Source of the DNA: JAAYJT01 sp037446395
GTDB lineage: Bacteria; Bacteroidota; Bacteroidia; Bacteroidales; JAAYJT01
Length of the DNA stretch: 64,000 nucleotides
Assembly: GCA_037446395.1 (NCBI GenBank)
Contig: JBBIIP010000009.1
Location: forward strand, 21,506 to 85,505
Direction of reading: 5' to 3'
This document shows positions 1-9,261 of this stretch, piece by piece. Within the stretch, counting starts at the first letter, position 1. The number at the start of each line of letters is the position of its first letter. The notes below the pieces were generated by a model that did no database searches, had not been told where the DNA came from, and saw only the letters and a list, made by a program, of their open reading frames with translations. The position numbers and the translations under genes are program-made.

Positions 1-1077
1 TAAAACCACAACAAAACCAATACCTGATGCAATCGAGTTGAATTGAGGTTTGCCTATGCCACTGAAATAATGTGAAATAATCTGGCCAAGGGCAACACTC
101 AGAATCCCCGGGCTAAGGCAGAGAATAATCAGTTTGACCTGCGTAAACTCCTGGCCAAAAACGAGCATAAAAGTACTTGAAGGAATAATGAGCAGAATAA
201 TAAGCAGCCCAATTGTGGCCACCAAGGTCAATTTCAGAAATACAAGGGTAATGTGTTTGGCATATTTTAAATTGTCAGGCTCATTTGATATGCGTGCATA
301 CTGAACAAGGGCAATACTTTTGGCAATAATCCACAATCCTTCTGCCAACTGCACTCCTACCGAATACTTTCCAAGCATGCTTTTATCGAAAAATTGCTCA
401 ATGAGATAGTAGCTCAGGCGATAATTTAAGAATTGAATAATGCTTGCTAACTGCATCAGGCCTCCATAGTGAATGATTTGCCTGAGGGGCCGCCCTAATT
501 CGCTAAGATCAGAAAAAACAAGGTGTTTCCCGATGGCTGCAATACCCACAACATAAACGAAGCAATAAGCAATATAAAGCGAATAGATGTAATAATCCGG
601 ATGGTTGAGATTTTGATATTCTAAAAAAAATGCAAGGCTCAGAAAGGTAATTCCAATCTGAAAAACTGTCAACAGGTTATAGGTTCTAATCTGCTCATTT
701 CCAAGCAAAATCATAAGACTGACGGTATTTAGCGATGCCAAAAGTGATAATAAGATCGTATCGCGGCGATATTCGGGTGGAATGAGCTCAAACCAGGCCA
801 ACAGGTTTGCTCCGAGTATTGAAACGATGAGTGCCCACAAGTATGACAGGATGAAGAGTCGAAAGATATTTTCTCGTGGCACAAGGTAGACCAGGGCCGG
901 CCCGCCAACGATATTGTTGATGAGTTGAATGAGCGATATGCCTAATATCACCATTGTAATGGTTCCATATCCTTCGGCACCCAGGTTGCGGGTTGCAAGG
1001 ATGAGCACGGCGAAACCCAAAAAAGCATTTACGAACCTTGCGCTCGCAGTGCCGGCAATTTTACGAAACACGCTCAT
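1..1077 (-). CDS. Polysaccharide biosynthesis / oligosaccharide flippase (Wzx-like), 3' end cut by window
   Basis: Reading the minus strand from an ATG at 1077 gives 359 codons open to the window edge, so the C-terminus is missing. The protein begins MSVFRKIAGTASARF and is almost entirely hydrophobic helices separated by short charged loops, with the early pattern LATRNLGAEGYGT that is typical of the MATE/MOP-superfamily polysaccharide flippases. Such proteins move lipid-linked oligosaccharides across the inner membrane. The start lies 4 bases after the stop of the upstream formyltransferase gene, so it is the last visible gene of the operon transcribed from about 5270. Family assignment rests on topology and the N-terminal motif; the substrate cannot be read from sequence. 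Confidence 0.8.
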   Translation of the reverse strand, partial: MSVFRKIAGTASARFVNAFLGFAVLILATRNLGAEGYGTITMVILGISLIQLINNIVGGPALVYLVPRENIFRLFILSYLWALIVSILGANLLAWFELIPPEYRRDTILLSLLASLNTVSLMILLGNEQIRTYNLLTVFQIGITFLSLAFFLEYQNLNHPDYYIYSLYIAYCFVYVVGIAAIGKHLVFSDLSELGRPLRQIIHYGGLMQLASIIQFLNYRLSYYLIEQFFDKSMLGKYSVGVQLAEGLWIIAKSIALVQYARISNEPDNLKYAKHITLVFLKLTLVATIGLLIILLIIPSSTFMLVFGQEFTQVKLIILCLSPGILSVALGQIISHYFSGIGKPQFNSIASGIGFVVVL

Positions 1078-1081
1078 TGGG

Positions 1082-2761
1082 TTATTTTCTGATTATCGTG
1101 AACTTTTTTTTCAACTTATTGATTGTTGCTGCAGGAATAAACTTATAGCGTTTGGCATCAATTAGGGTGATTTTCTCATCGCCAGATATTGTGTGAAGGC
1201 CGGAAGAAAAAATCCAATCGTCGTCGGGTTTGAGTTCAATCACTTGTTGTTCAATGTATTCGTTCGGAGTCATGCTGATTACCTGGTTTATAACGATACT
1301 GCCTCCGTAGGTGCGACTTGAATTCTGGGCCGGGCGAAACAAATATCCGTCGAGGATCATGAAATGGCCTGCCGGACGAGATGAGCGAACATCGGTTTTC
1401 ACGGGGTTGGCCGGATGGGCAATAAAAGGACCGTCGAGTGTGGATGAAAACCATACATACAGCGCTCCGGATGTATTTCCGGGTAGGGTTGCCAGCAGCC
1501 ACCAAAGGTTCTGAAAAAAAACAAGGGTCGGGTCAACCAATGGTTTGTCAATCAGGGTAAATTGCCACTCAAGTTGTCCATTGCTTTGGTTAAACTTGTA
1601 AAGATCGGTGCGCCCGTTGGAAGAAGTTTCCGGAATGCAATAGATTTGTCCGGCATTTGTAAAAGTGAACGGGAAAGAAAAATGTTTTTCCCCGTGCAAT
1701 GCAAGATCAGATGCTTTAAACTGATTTTCGCCATCGAGGGTGATCAATTCAAGCGCGCCTCTTGTGGTTCTATAATTGAATCGTTCACAAATAATCTTCG
1801 GAACTCCCTCTGCACGAAAGAAAAACGGATCGGCCCTGAAAAAATTTGCCTCGGGCAAAGAAAGCCATCTCACGCGGCCATGATAGCGTTTCCAATTGAA
1901 AGCCACCTTTTCGGGCGAGGCATCAATAACGCCAATATTCCATTGCTCGGTCATAAAAAGGTCTTTAACCTGAAACACGATGCGGTTTCTAATTATTTTC
2001 TGGATGAAAATCAGCAACTTCAGGTTTCCCGGGATGCGATAAATCTTAGCCTTGGTATTGCTTGAGGGGGCATTGAGATAATCAGCATTGTCGGTTATGA
2101 TATCATGGCATACCTGCCTGACAAAGGGAATACTTCCGCCGATTATCCGGTCAAGCTGTTCCGAGTATGAGTGTTTCACGGTGCCAAACCATCCTTTTTT
2201 CAATATAACACCTGAATCGAGCTGAGGGGTAAGCCGCTGCAGTACAGATCCTGTGAGCCTGGCTGATTCGTATATCTCCCAAAACCCCGGGGGGCCACCA
2301 CGATAGTGTTGTTCATCGCCATGATGAAAAGACCAAATGCCATATTTAGCTGCCTCAAGAATTTCCCCGTGTATGATATTGAAACCAAAGCGCAGAATAA
2401 AATCAAGCTCCTGGTTACGGATAAAGGTAACATCCTCGGATAAAAAATATTCCCGATGGCCTTCTTTTCGAATTTCACAGGCCTGGGCAGCAATATGTTT
2501 TAGTTCGGCTTTCATATCCACTGGCTTGCGCCAACGCGGCTTATAAAGAAAACGGTAAAGTACTCGATAGAGCAATTGGTTTGAGGGCAGTTCTATTCGT
2601 TCTTTTTTGTTTTTGGAGCTCTTCCAAGTTGAAGCATTCATGATCAAGAGCTCCAGTTGGTGACCATCGGCTAGTAAATCTCGAATGATTTCTGCCTGCC
2701 AACGTTGAAAATTATAACTGTTGCAAAGCACCCCAAATCTCAATGGAACATTTTGACTCAT
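1082..2761 (-). CDS. Formyltransferase-fold enzyme fused to a propeller-like (GINT1-N-type) C-terminal domain
   Basis: 559 residues. The N-terminal third resembles the methionyl-tRNA/sugar formyltransferase fold: the segment HHGDEQHYRGG (about 146-156) matches the catalytic N-x-H...YRG region, and LDSG (D182) sits where the catalytic aspartate of formyltransferases lies. The C-terminal part (from about 275) contains FRADPFFF and, near 480-500, FRPAQNSSRTYGG, a signature I associate with the N-terminal domain of glucosamine inositolphosphorylceramide transferases, a propeller-type fold. The start overlaps the stop of the upstream glycosyltransferase by 4 bases (ATGA), so translation is coupled. 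Neighbours are an acyltransferase, a glycosyltransferase and a flippase, which suggests N-formylation or decoration of a sugar on an envelope glycan or glycolipid. The reaction is inferred. Confidence 0.75.
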   Translation of the reverse strand: MSQNVPLRFGVLCNSYNFQRWQAEIIRDLLADGHQLELLIMNASTWKSSKNKKERIELPSNQLLYRVLYRFLYKPRWRKPVDMKAELKHIAAQACEIRKEGHREYFLSEDVTFIRNQELDFILRFGFNIIHGEILEAAKYGIWSFHHGDEQHYRGGPPGFWEIYESARLTGSVLQRLTPQLDSGVILKKGWFGTVKHSYSEQLDRIIGGSIPFVRQVCHDIITDNADYLNAPSSNTKAKIYRIPGNLKLLIFIQKIIRNRIVFQVKDLFMTEQWNIGVIDASPEKVAFNWKRYHGRVRWLSLPEANFFRADPFFFRAEGVPKIICERFNYRTTRGALELITLDGENQFKASDLALHGEKHFSFPFTFTNAGQIYCIPETSSNGRTDLYKFNQSNGQLEWQFTLIDKPLVDPTLVFFQNLWWLLATLPGNTSGALYVWFSSTLDGPFIAHPANPVKTDVRSSRPAGHFMILDGYLFRPAQNSSRTYGGSIVINQVISMTPNEYIEQQVIELKPDDDWIFSSGLHTISGDEKITLIDAKRYKFIPAATINKLKKKFTIIRK

Positions 2762-3939
2762 GAGTGTGTTGTGTTGAGATGCGATGAGTAAATTCCGAAT
2801 AATTGTTGCCCGATGCTCTGCCGGCTAAATTTCAATACAGCAAACTGCCGCATGGCCTCACGATTAAATTCTTTTTTTAACATGATGGCCTTTTTTATTG
2901 AATCTGCGATAACGGAATCATCATCCGAAGGAATGAGCACTCCAAAAGAAGGGCTGTGTATTTCGGGGTAGATTCCCACGCCGGTCGAAATTACCGGCAC
3001 GCCACAGGCCATGCTCTCGGCTATTACCGTGCCGAACGTTTCGTAGTGGCTTGTTTGAATCAAAAAATCAGCCTTTTGTAGCCTGCCGGCAACATCATCG
3101 GGGGACAACAAGCCATGGAAGTTCACTACCCCTGTCTCAAAACCAATTTTTTCAGCCATTTCCTCAAGCGTTTTTTTATCCGTTCCGTCGCCTATCAGAT
3201 GCAGCCTGAAGGGAGGGCTGGCCTGGCAAAGCATTTTCAAGGCCCGCAATAAACCAGAAATATTTTTCGATTTTTCATCGAAGCAACTGATGTGAACAAG
3301 GTGAATAAAATCGCTTGAGGGTTTGTTCTGCAACGGCTGAAACAGATCTGTATCCACCACGTTGGGCACTATATGACTTTTGGGATGTGTCAGGCCATTG
3401 TTTTTCATCGCCTGGAGCAAGCAATCGGAAACACAAATGAGTGCCTCAGATTGCTTTAAAACTAATTTTGCAGCAAGCTTCCTAAACCAGCCCTTGAATT
3501 GATGGTTTTCAGGAAAATATCTCGACCAATGTTCGCTGACCAAATATGGAATATGAAAAAAGATTTTCAGCCACAGCGCCATCAGCCCCTGCCTGGTCAA
3601 TACATGAACATGAGTAAGGTTGGGCTTTCCATATTTTATGCAGATGATGTTGTAGCATCGTTTGAATGCAATCAGCCATCTGAAGGTGGCTAAAACCTGC
3701 CGAAGTACTCCGTAGCCATGCACCCGAATGCTTGCAGAGACCTCAAAAATATTGTTTTCTGTATTTTCGGAAATCTCAATGGATTTTTGCTGCCGGGTGT
3801 TGTTGAAGATGTAAAGCACACTTACATCGCAATAGGGATTGACACACATTGCATGATTTTTAACAAACAACCCAAGCATAGGGTCATTGGCTTGAGGATA
3901 CCACCTGGGTAGATACAGAATATGAGGTTTAGCGTTCAA
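2758..3939 (-). CDS. Glycosyltransferase family 4 (GT-B fold)
   Basis: 393 residues with the two-domain pattern of GT4 enzymes. The N-terminus reads ILYLPRWYPQANDPMLGLF, the usual start of this group, and the C-terminal donor-binding half carries HYETFGTVIAESMACGVPVI, the E-x7-E nucleotide-sugar motif. VSEHW near 135 and ICVSDCLLQAM near 165 are also family-typical. It probably transfers an activated sugar to a lipid-linked or glycan acceptor on the cytoplasmic face. It overlaps the acyltransferase gene upstream by 11 bases and the formyltransferase gene downstream by 4, so the genes form one transcription unit. Donor and acceptor cannot be predicted. Confidence 0.88.
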   Translation of the reverse strand: MNAKPHILYLPRWYPQANDPMLGLFVKNHAMCVNPYCDVSVLYIFNNTRQQKSIEISENTENNIFEVSASIRVHGYGVLRQVLATFRWLIAFKRCYNIICIKYGKPNLTHVHVLTRQGLMALWLKIFFHIPYLVSEHWSRYFPENHQFKGWFRKLAAKLVLKQSEALICVSDCLLQAMKNNGLTHPKSHIVPNVVDTDLFQPLQNKPSSDFIHLVHISCFDEKSKNISGLLRALKMLCQASPPFRLHLIGDGTDKKTLEEMAEKIGFETGVVNFHGLLSPDDVAGRLQKADFLIQTSHYETFGTVIAESMACGVPVISTGVGIYPEIHSPSFGVLIPSDDDSVIADSIKKAIMLKKEFNREAMRQFAVLKFSRQSIGQQLFGIYSSHLNTTHS

Positions 3940-5269
3940 ACGAGCTGATTGTTTGGTTTAATTCAGGTAAACGCAAAAACAACGGAAAACTTTTTTCAGA
4001 AAACCCTCTGAATTTAATTTGTTTGAACAAAATCAGAACTTGTTTTCTCCAAAGGTACAAAACCCCTGCAGAGATTGGTAAAGTAACAAGATACGCAAGG
4101 GTTACCCAGCCGAAGCCTAAGCTTGCGCCTAAAACAAGGGTCTGAACCATCCAAAATATTGGGAAAGCGACAAGGCCAAGTGCAAACCTTGCTGAGGGAA
4201 TAAAATGATGATCTTTGAATCGGTTGCTGCGCCAACGTATCAGGGCAACCGGTAGCAGGTTGTTGACAAATCCATACACAAAAGCCGGAAAGCCTACCCC
4301 CAGCGCTAAACCCTTGAAAAAGAGAACAATCATTGATGATCTGGGATTGATGAAATCCGATGCATTTAAGCCATTTTGGCGAAGTGCATTCACAACCTCA
4401 TTGGTTTCAGCGATTATCTGCCTGTATAAGTCATTATTGTTTTGCTGGAGATGTTCAAAAAAAGCAGTAGTACGCTGTTCTCTTTCAAATCTCTTATTGC
4501 TTCCGGGCCGACTCGTTGCTTTATTTTCATTTAGGCTGGCAAGCAGATGCAGCAACCCCAAAATGGCCTCATGGTTTTCTTCATCCTCGATGTGGATTAT
4601 TTCGTTTTGCATCGCCTGCCTGACGGTATCCGTAAGCAAATTGATTCCCCGCGCCTGATTCTGCTGGTAAACATTCATGAAGGGTTCGACAGAAACTGGT
4701 TCTCCAAATCTGATCAACAAGGGGCTACCCAACAGTTTATAATCAGCAAAGTCCAGCCCTACAGGAACAATTTTAATCCGCAAAGAATCTACAGATGCTT
4801 CTTGAACCTGAAAGGCAATCCGGGCGAATCCCTTTTTTAGGGGACGAAGCTTTTTTATTCCAAGGTGTGAGCCTTCAGGAAGTATTATCAAGCCATTGTG
4901 GTTCTTTAATACTTCTGCGGTTTTATTAAAAGTGTCATCGTTTTGCTGCAGGGTGTTGAAGCCATCGCGCATCCGATAAACCGGCAGCATTTTAAAAAAG
5001 GTGAGGATTTTGCGTTGAGTCGGATTCTTAAAAATATCGCTGCGGGACAAAAATACCGGTTGCCAAGTTCTCACAGTGAGCAGTGCCAGGGCATCCATCA
5101 GCGCGTTCTGGTGGTTTACAACAAAAATCAACGGTTCATCGAATGGAATTTTATCAATACCTTCGACACTGACTTTGTAGTAGCACCGAAAAGCAATGTC
5201 AACATACTTCTTTAACCGATGATAGGTTGGCGACCATTCATGAATGCCTTTGGTTTCTGCAGCTTTCAT
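3929..5269 (-). CDS. PlsC-like phospholipid/glycerol-3-phosphate acyltransferase with C-terminal membrane segments
   Basis: 446 residues. The acyltransferase signature is visible as NHQNALMD (H53, D59) and the phosphate-binding block as LPEGSHLG (about 130-137). The His-to-Asp spacing is five residues, not the four of bacterial PlsC, which is what I recall for the Gpt2/Sct1 type of glycerol-3-phosphate acyltransferase. A middle helical region (about 230-300) is followed by two or three hydrophobic segments around 310-410, making it much longer than a 240-residue PlsC. It likely acylates glycerol-3-phosphate or lysophosphatidate at the inner membrane. It heads the glycan operon, so a role in building a glycolipid anchor is possible but unproven. 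Confidence 0.8.
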   Translation of the reverse strand: MKAAETKGIHEWSPTYHRLKKYVDIAFRCYYKVSVEGIDKIPFDEPLIFVVNHQNALMDALALLTVRTWQPVFLSRSDIFKNPTQRKILTFFKMLPVYRMRDGFNTLQQNDDTFNKTAEVLKNHNGLIILPEGSHLGIKKLRPLKKGFARIAFQVQEASVDSLRIKIVPVGLDFADYKLLGSPLLIRFGEPVSVEPFMNVYQQNQARGINLLTDTVRQAMQNEIIHIEDEENHEAILGLLHLLASLNENKATSRPGSNKRFEREQRTTAFFEHLQQNNNDLYRQIIAETNEVVNALRQNGLNASDFINPRSSMIVLFFKGLALGVGFPAFVYGFVNNLLPVALIRWRSNRFKDHHFIPSARFALGLVAFPIFWMVQTLVLGASLGFGWVTLAYLVTLPISAGVLYLWRKQVLILFKQIKFRGFSEKSFPLFLRLPELNQTISSFER

Positions 5270-5369
5270 AGGTGATATTTGTCGAAAAGGATGATTGGCA
5301 TAGATTCATGTTGTAGATGAGTGATCTCTTACCCAAATTGGTAGCATGTCGGTAAAAACATCTGTATGA

Positions 5370-6788
5370 CTAATTGGCTTGAATGATTTCATCCGCAGGT
5401 GGCAGCGGTTTTCGCGACCAAAAATAGGCTATCGCCAAGCCGCTCAGAATATGCCATATGCCCCACCATGCGGCGATGAAGGCCATGCCTCCAAGCCCAT
5501 CGAACAGTTTGGGGTTAAAAATCAGCACCAGCCCCAACCCTGAATTTTGAATGCCTGTTTCGATGCTGATGGTTCGGCGGTCATTGCGAGGCAACTTAAA
5601 TATTGATGAAATTGAAAACCCGGTCAATAAAGCCAGGGCGTTATGTGCAAAAACAATCAGAATAATAAGGTGGATATACTTAAGGAAATAGTTAATGTTG
5701 GCTGAAAATGCCGCCACGATAAAGCCCAAAAACAGTATCACTGAGATGGTTTTAACAGGCTTAATGATTTTTTGTGTGATCATCGGGAAGCGATCGGAAA
5801 ACCATATGCCAACGATCACAGGTATCCCGAGCAGGATGAAAACAGTTTTCAGCATTTCAATCGGATCAATCCGAATGGGAATTACCAGGTTTGCAGCCTC
5901 TGAGTAAAGGCTCCCCCATAGCGCGAAATTGAATGGGGTCATGAATATGGCCGAAATTGTTGCAATGGCTGTCAGGCTGATGGAGAGGGCAACATTGCCT
6001 TTGGCCAGCGATGAAATAAAGTTCGAGATATTTCCGCCCGGACAGGCCGCTACCAAAATCATCCCCATCGCAACACTGGGGGTAGGGCGAATGATCAATA
6101 CGAGCAAAAACGTCAGGGCTGGAAGAGCCACGAATTGGGAAATGACCCCAAGCAAGGCCGATTTTGGTTTTCTCACTACCTGCCTGAAGTGAGCCATTTT
6201 AATGCCCAGTGCCACGCCAAACATAATAAAAGCCAGGGTGATGTTCATGAACAAGAGCCCTCCCGGACTGAAATTCAGTCTTATCCAATCCAGAGTTTCG
6301 AGGGTGGCACGGATATGCATTTCAACCATTTGAATCCGGGAGCCGGTGATGTTAACCCGATGGCGCGACGAATAGTACCAGTCCTGCCCCTGTTCAACGT
6401 GTTCAGGCTGTCCGGCCACCTCCAATGCTTCCTGAATGCCCATGCCAATGCGCATGAATGCTACGGGATTCTCTGGCTTTTCGTGCTTTTTCAAATGCCG
6501 GAAACTGATTTTTTTATCACGCAAGGCTGGGTTTAGCCTGATATCTATTACTTTTTCTTTTTCAATAACTACCTGGTTTTCTCCCGAATATAACCACCGC
6601 TCGACCATGATTTTGTTGGTCGGTTGCCCCATAATTTCAAGTAGTTGTATTGTATCCATGCCGGGGGTCAGTGTTTTGAGCCGTGGGCTATAAACTTCGG
6701 CCCGAAGCACACATGAGGAAAGAAGAAAAGCGGCAACAGCAAATACTTTTATGCCCGATGAGTGCATTGAATTGTTAAGTTTTTTCAT
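5370..6788 (-). CDS. Bile-acid:sodium-symporter-family (SBF) transporter with two N-terminal BamE/SmpA-like repeats
   Basis: 472 residues. Residues 1-30 form a signal peptide. Residues 35-90 and 108-160 look like two copies of a small SmpA/BamE-type domain: each has a G-M start, then L-L-E-I-M-G-Q-P or A-L-E-V-A-G-Q-P, then a W-x-Y-S strand. From about 172 onward the protein is a ten-helix-like SBF transporter, with ACPGGNISNFISSLAKGN (248-265) matching the family's conserved PGG..SN..t.la.G motif. SBF proteins are sodium-coupled uptake carriers for organic anions. The fused exported domain is not part of the standard family and would sit in the periplasm. A TATTTTTG -7 element lies upstream. 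Substrate unknown. Confidence 0.82.
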   Translation of the reverse strand: MKKLNNSMHSSGIKVFAVAAFLLSSCVLRAEVYSPRLKTLTPGMDTIQLLEIMGQPTNKIMVERWLYSGENQVVIEKEKVIDIRLNPALRDKKISFRHLKKHEKPENPVAFMRIGMGIQEALEVAGQPEHVEQGQDWYYSSRHRVNITGSRIQMVEMHIRATLETLDWIRLNFSPGGLLFMNITLAFIMFGVALGIKMAHFRQVVRKPKSALLGVISQFVALPALTFLLVLIIRPTPSVAMGMILVAACPGGNISNFISSLAKGNVALSISLTAIATISAIFMTPFNFALWGSLYSEAANLVIPIRIDPIEMLKTVFILLGIPVIVGIWFSDRFPMITQKIIKPVKTISVILFLGFIVAAFSANINYFLKYIHLIILIVFAHNALALLTGFSISSIFKLPRNDRRTISIETGIQNSGLGLVLIFNPKLFDGLGGMAFIAAWWGIWHILSGLAIAYFWSRKPLPPADEIIQAN

Positions 6789-6816
6789 ACGATTGAATTA
6801 TTTGGGCTGCAAAGTA

Positions 6817-6824
6817 CAAAAATA
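6817..6824 (-). promoter_or_regulatory. Putative -7 promoter element for the SBF transporter gene
   Basis: CAAAAATA on the plus strand reads TATTTTTG on the minus strand, an exact match to the Bacteroidota TAnnTTTG -7 consensus, about 28 bases upstream of the ATG at 6788. No convincing -33 TTTG is seen at the usual spacing. Confidence 0.35.
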
Positions 6825-6926
6825 TGTAATCAATAACATACTTTTTTTGCGATATAAAGCCAGGGTAGCTTCAACTCACAATGCCACTGTGAAATATTTG
6901 CCGAGAAGAACGACTCTTAAGTTTTT

Positions 6927-7793
6927 TTATTTCTTTTTAGTGCCTGAAGTAATATCAAGGGTAACAGCCACTGGTAAATGGTCGGATGGATAATAACGAC
7001 CGTCATTTTTATCCAGCACCTTGTATGACAAAACATTGGAAACGTTTCTTGTGAAGATAAAATCTATTCTTTGGCCGGGAGGTTTGGTTGTATCAAATCC
7101 GCTGAATGTATAACCTGGCCCTATTGGGGTATTTTGAGACTTTGTGAAGGCATCATCAAAGCCTTTGCTGATTAATAACTGATATGGCTTGCTTTGATCG
7201 CTGCAATTGAAATCGCCGGCAAGGATAACCGGAGAGTTTCCGCAAAGGCTGTCAATTACCCGAATAATAAGCATTGCACTTTCTGTCCTCGCCTGCTCGC
7301 CAACATGGTCGAAGTGAGTATTGAAAGCATACACTTGCTCGCCTGAATACCTATCCTTAAGCATGATCCATGTTACCATACGCGAACAAGCAGCATCCCA
7401 GCCTTTAGACCCGGGGGTATAGGTTTGTTCCGAGAGCCAGAAGTGATCTCCTGCCATTCTTTCATAACGAATCGCATTATAAAAAATGGGAATAAACTCG
7501 CCATCTGATACTCCATCATCGCGGCCCACACCTTCCCAGGAATAGTTTTTCATTTGCCCTGACAGGTCATTTACCTGGTTTTCAAGTGCTTCCTGTACAA
7601 AAAGAATGTCTGGTCGAATTTCTTTAATCAAACTCAACACGTTTTCTTCACGGGCGTTCCAGTTGTTTACACCATCCGCAGGATTGTCAAAGCGAATATT
7701 CCAGGTGGCAACAGTATAGGTGGAGGTATGCTTCGCCGTACACGCATCTATCAGCAACCACGCAAAACAACATAGGTAAACAAACTGCTTCAT
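6927..7793 (-). CDS. Endonuclease/exonuclease/phosphatase (EEP) family lipoprotein
   Basis: I start the gene at the ATG at 7793, giving MKQFVYLCCFAWLLIDAC, a lipoprotein-like signal with a candidate lipid-attachment cysteine; an in-frame ATG at 7826 would add 11 residues with no signal character. The mature part has the EEP landmarks in order: TWNIRFDNPADG near the start, LFVQEAL with the metal-binding glutamate, AGDFNCS, and the final PSDHLPV. These enzymes cleave phosphodiester bonds in nucleic acids or lipids using divalent metal; exported Bacteroidota members often lack a known substrate. It stands alone on the minus strand, 134 bases downstream of the preceding transporter's reading direction start. 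Confidence 0.85.
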   Translation of the reverse strand: MKQFVYLCCFAWLLIDACTAKHTSTYTVATWNIRFDNPADGVNNWNAREENVLSLIKEIRPDILFVQEALENQVNDLSGQMKNYSWEGVGRDDGVSDGEFIPIFYNAIRYERMAGDHFWLSEQTYTPGSKGWDAACSRMVTWIMLKDRYSGEQVYAFNTHFDHVGEQARTESAMLIIRVIDSLCGNSPVILAGDFNCSDQSKPYQLLISKGFDDAFTKSQNTPIGPGYTFSGFDTTKPPGQRIDFIFTRNVSNVLSYKVLDKNDGRYYPSDHLPVAVTLDITSGTKKK

Positions 7794-7945
7794 CGTTTGA
7801 AATTGATATTGCCTTGCATGTTTCATGTATGCTTCAGAAGCAAAATAGCGATGCTATATAATCAAACCAGGCACTTTTACGATGCGAAAAAAAGAACCAT
7901 TTCTCATTTTTCCATCAATCCGAGGCCTTCCTAAATATGAGAAAT

Positions 7946-9142
7946 CTATTGCCTGCCTGGATATATTTTTAAAGCTTCTTCAAGGCAGGTCATAGAGGCG
8001 TGGAGGTCGTCAACCTTGAGTACATAACTTATTCGGATTTGATTTTTTCCTTTGCCAGATGTGGAATAAAACCCTGTTGCCGGAGCAAACATAACGGTTT
8101 GTTTGTTATATTCAAATTCCTCCAGTAGCCACTGGCAGAACCTGTCGGCATTATCAATGGGCAGTTGTGCCACTACGTAGAATGCCCCTTTGGGCTTAGG
8201 GCAAAAAGCACCGGGTATTCTGTTGATGCGTTCGACCACCACATCGCGCCTGGCATGGTATTCGGTCAGGACTTTGTTAAAATAATCATCAGGGGTATCA
8301 ACTGCTGCTTCTGCCACCACTTGTCCGAGAGTAGGGGGGCTAAGTCGCGCCTGGGCAAATTTCAGGGCGGTTTGCATTACCTGTCTGTTTTTCGAAATCA
8401 TACACCCTATCCTGACTCCGCAGGCACTATATCGTTTCGACACAGAGTCGATCAAGATCACGTGCTGATCGAGCCCTTCGAGGTGCATCACCGAAACGTG
8501 CTCAGCCCCATCGTAACAAAATTCACGATATACTTCATCTGCAATAAGGTACAGGTCATATTTCAGAACAATTTCGCGAAGCAATTCCAGTTCCTTTCTT
8601 GAATAGAGGTAACCTGTCGGATTATTCGGATTGCAGATGAGGATGGCTTTGGTGCGCGGTGTAATCGCTTTTTCGAATTCTGCAATCGGCGGAAGGGCGA
8701 AACCGGTTTCAATTTCAGACGGAATTGGTTTGACTTTTACGCCCGAATTAATGGCAAAACCATTGTAGTTTGCATAAAAGGGTTCCGGAATAATTATTTC
8801 ATCCTCTGGGTCCATACAGGTTTGCATAGAAAAAAGCAATGCTTCCGAAGCCCCGGCTCCAACAATAATTTCATCGGCTGACACATCAATTCCTACCCTT
8901 TTATAGTATTCCGTAAGTTTCTTCCTGTAGGCGGGAATCCCTGCTGAATGACTGTATTCTATCACCTTCTGATTAAAGTTTCGAACAGCCTCCAGCGCGA
9001 TTTGAGGGGTTTCAATGTCGGGTTGGCCGATATTCAAGTAAAAAACTTTTACTCCGCGGCTTTTCGCGGCTTCGGCATACGGAACAAGCTTGCGGATAGG
9101 AGATTCGGGCATGGCTTTGCCCTTTTTTGAAATAGCAGGCAT
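7946..9142 (-). CDS. Pyridoxal-phosphate-dependent aminotransferase (class I/II, aspartate-aminotransferase-like)
   Basis: 398 residues, the normal length for fold-type I aminotransferases. Visible landmarks are the NPNNPTG loop (171-177, cofactor-binding Asn), ADEVYREF with D202, SVSKRYSACG with the Schiff-base lysine K236, and R244 in the following VRIG. RISYVL near the C-terminus carries the carboxylate-binding arginine. It transfers amino groups between amino acids and 2-oxo acids in the cytoplasm; subfamily members act on aspartate, aromatic or branched substrates, so specificity is open. A TACATTTG -7 element lies about 50 bases upstream of the start. The next gene on the same strand, pyk, is separated by 119 bases and probably has its own promoter. 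Confidence 0.9.
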   Translation of the reverse strand: MPAISKKGKAMPESPIRKLVPYAEAAKSRGVKVFYLNIGQPDIETPQIALEAVRNFNQKVIEYSHSAGIPAYRKKLTEYYKRVGIDVSADEIIVGAGASEALLFSMQTCMDPEDEIIIPEPFYANYNGFAINSGVKVKPIPSEIETGFALPPIAEFEKAITPRTKAILICNPNNPTGYLYSRKELELLREIVLKYDLYLIADEVYREFCYDGAEHVSVMHLEGLDQHVILIDSVSKRYSACGVRIGCMISKNRQVMQTALKFAQARLSPPTLGQVVAEAAVDTPDDYFNKVLTEYHARRDVVVERINRIPGAFCPKPKGAFYVVAQLPIDNADRFCQWLLEEFEYNKQTVMFAPATGFYSTSGKGKNQIRISYVLKVDDLHASMTCLEEALKIYPGRQ

Positions 9143-9191
9143 ATTGATGAATATTAGATGTGTTTATTAAAGGCAGCGAGGAATTTCGATG

Positions 9192-9199
9192 CAAATGTA
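9192..9199 (-). promoter_or_regulatory. Putative -7 promoter element for the aminotransferase gene
   Basis: CAAATGTA on the plus strand is TACATTTG on the minus strand, an exact TAnnTTTG match 50 bases upstream of the aminotransferase ATG. The -33 region is weak. Confidence 0.35.
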
Positions 9200-9261
9200 T
9201 GATTAAATAATGGGTGAAATAGAACCAAATTAAAATGAAAATTCCCCCATAAAATGAAAAA

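Noticed and set aside
1562..2065. 167-codon plus-strand frame inside the formyltransferase-fusion gene
   Set aside because: Shadow of a 559-residue gene with recognisable motifs; no start context or domain of its own.
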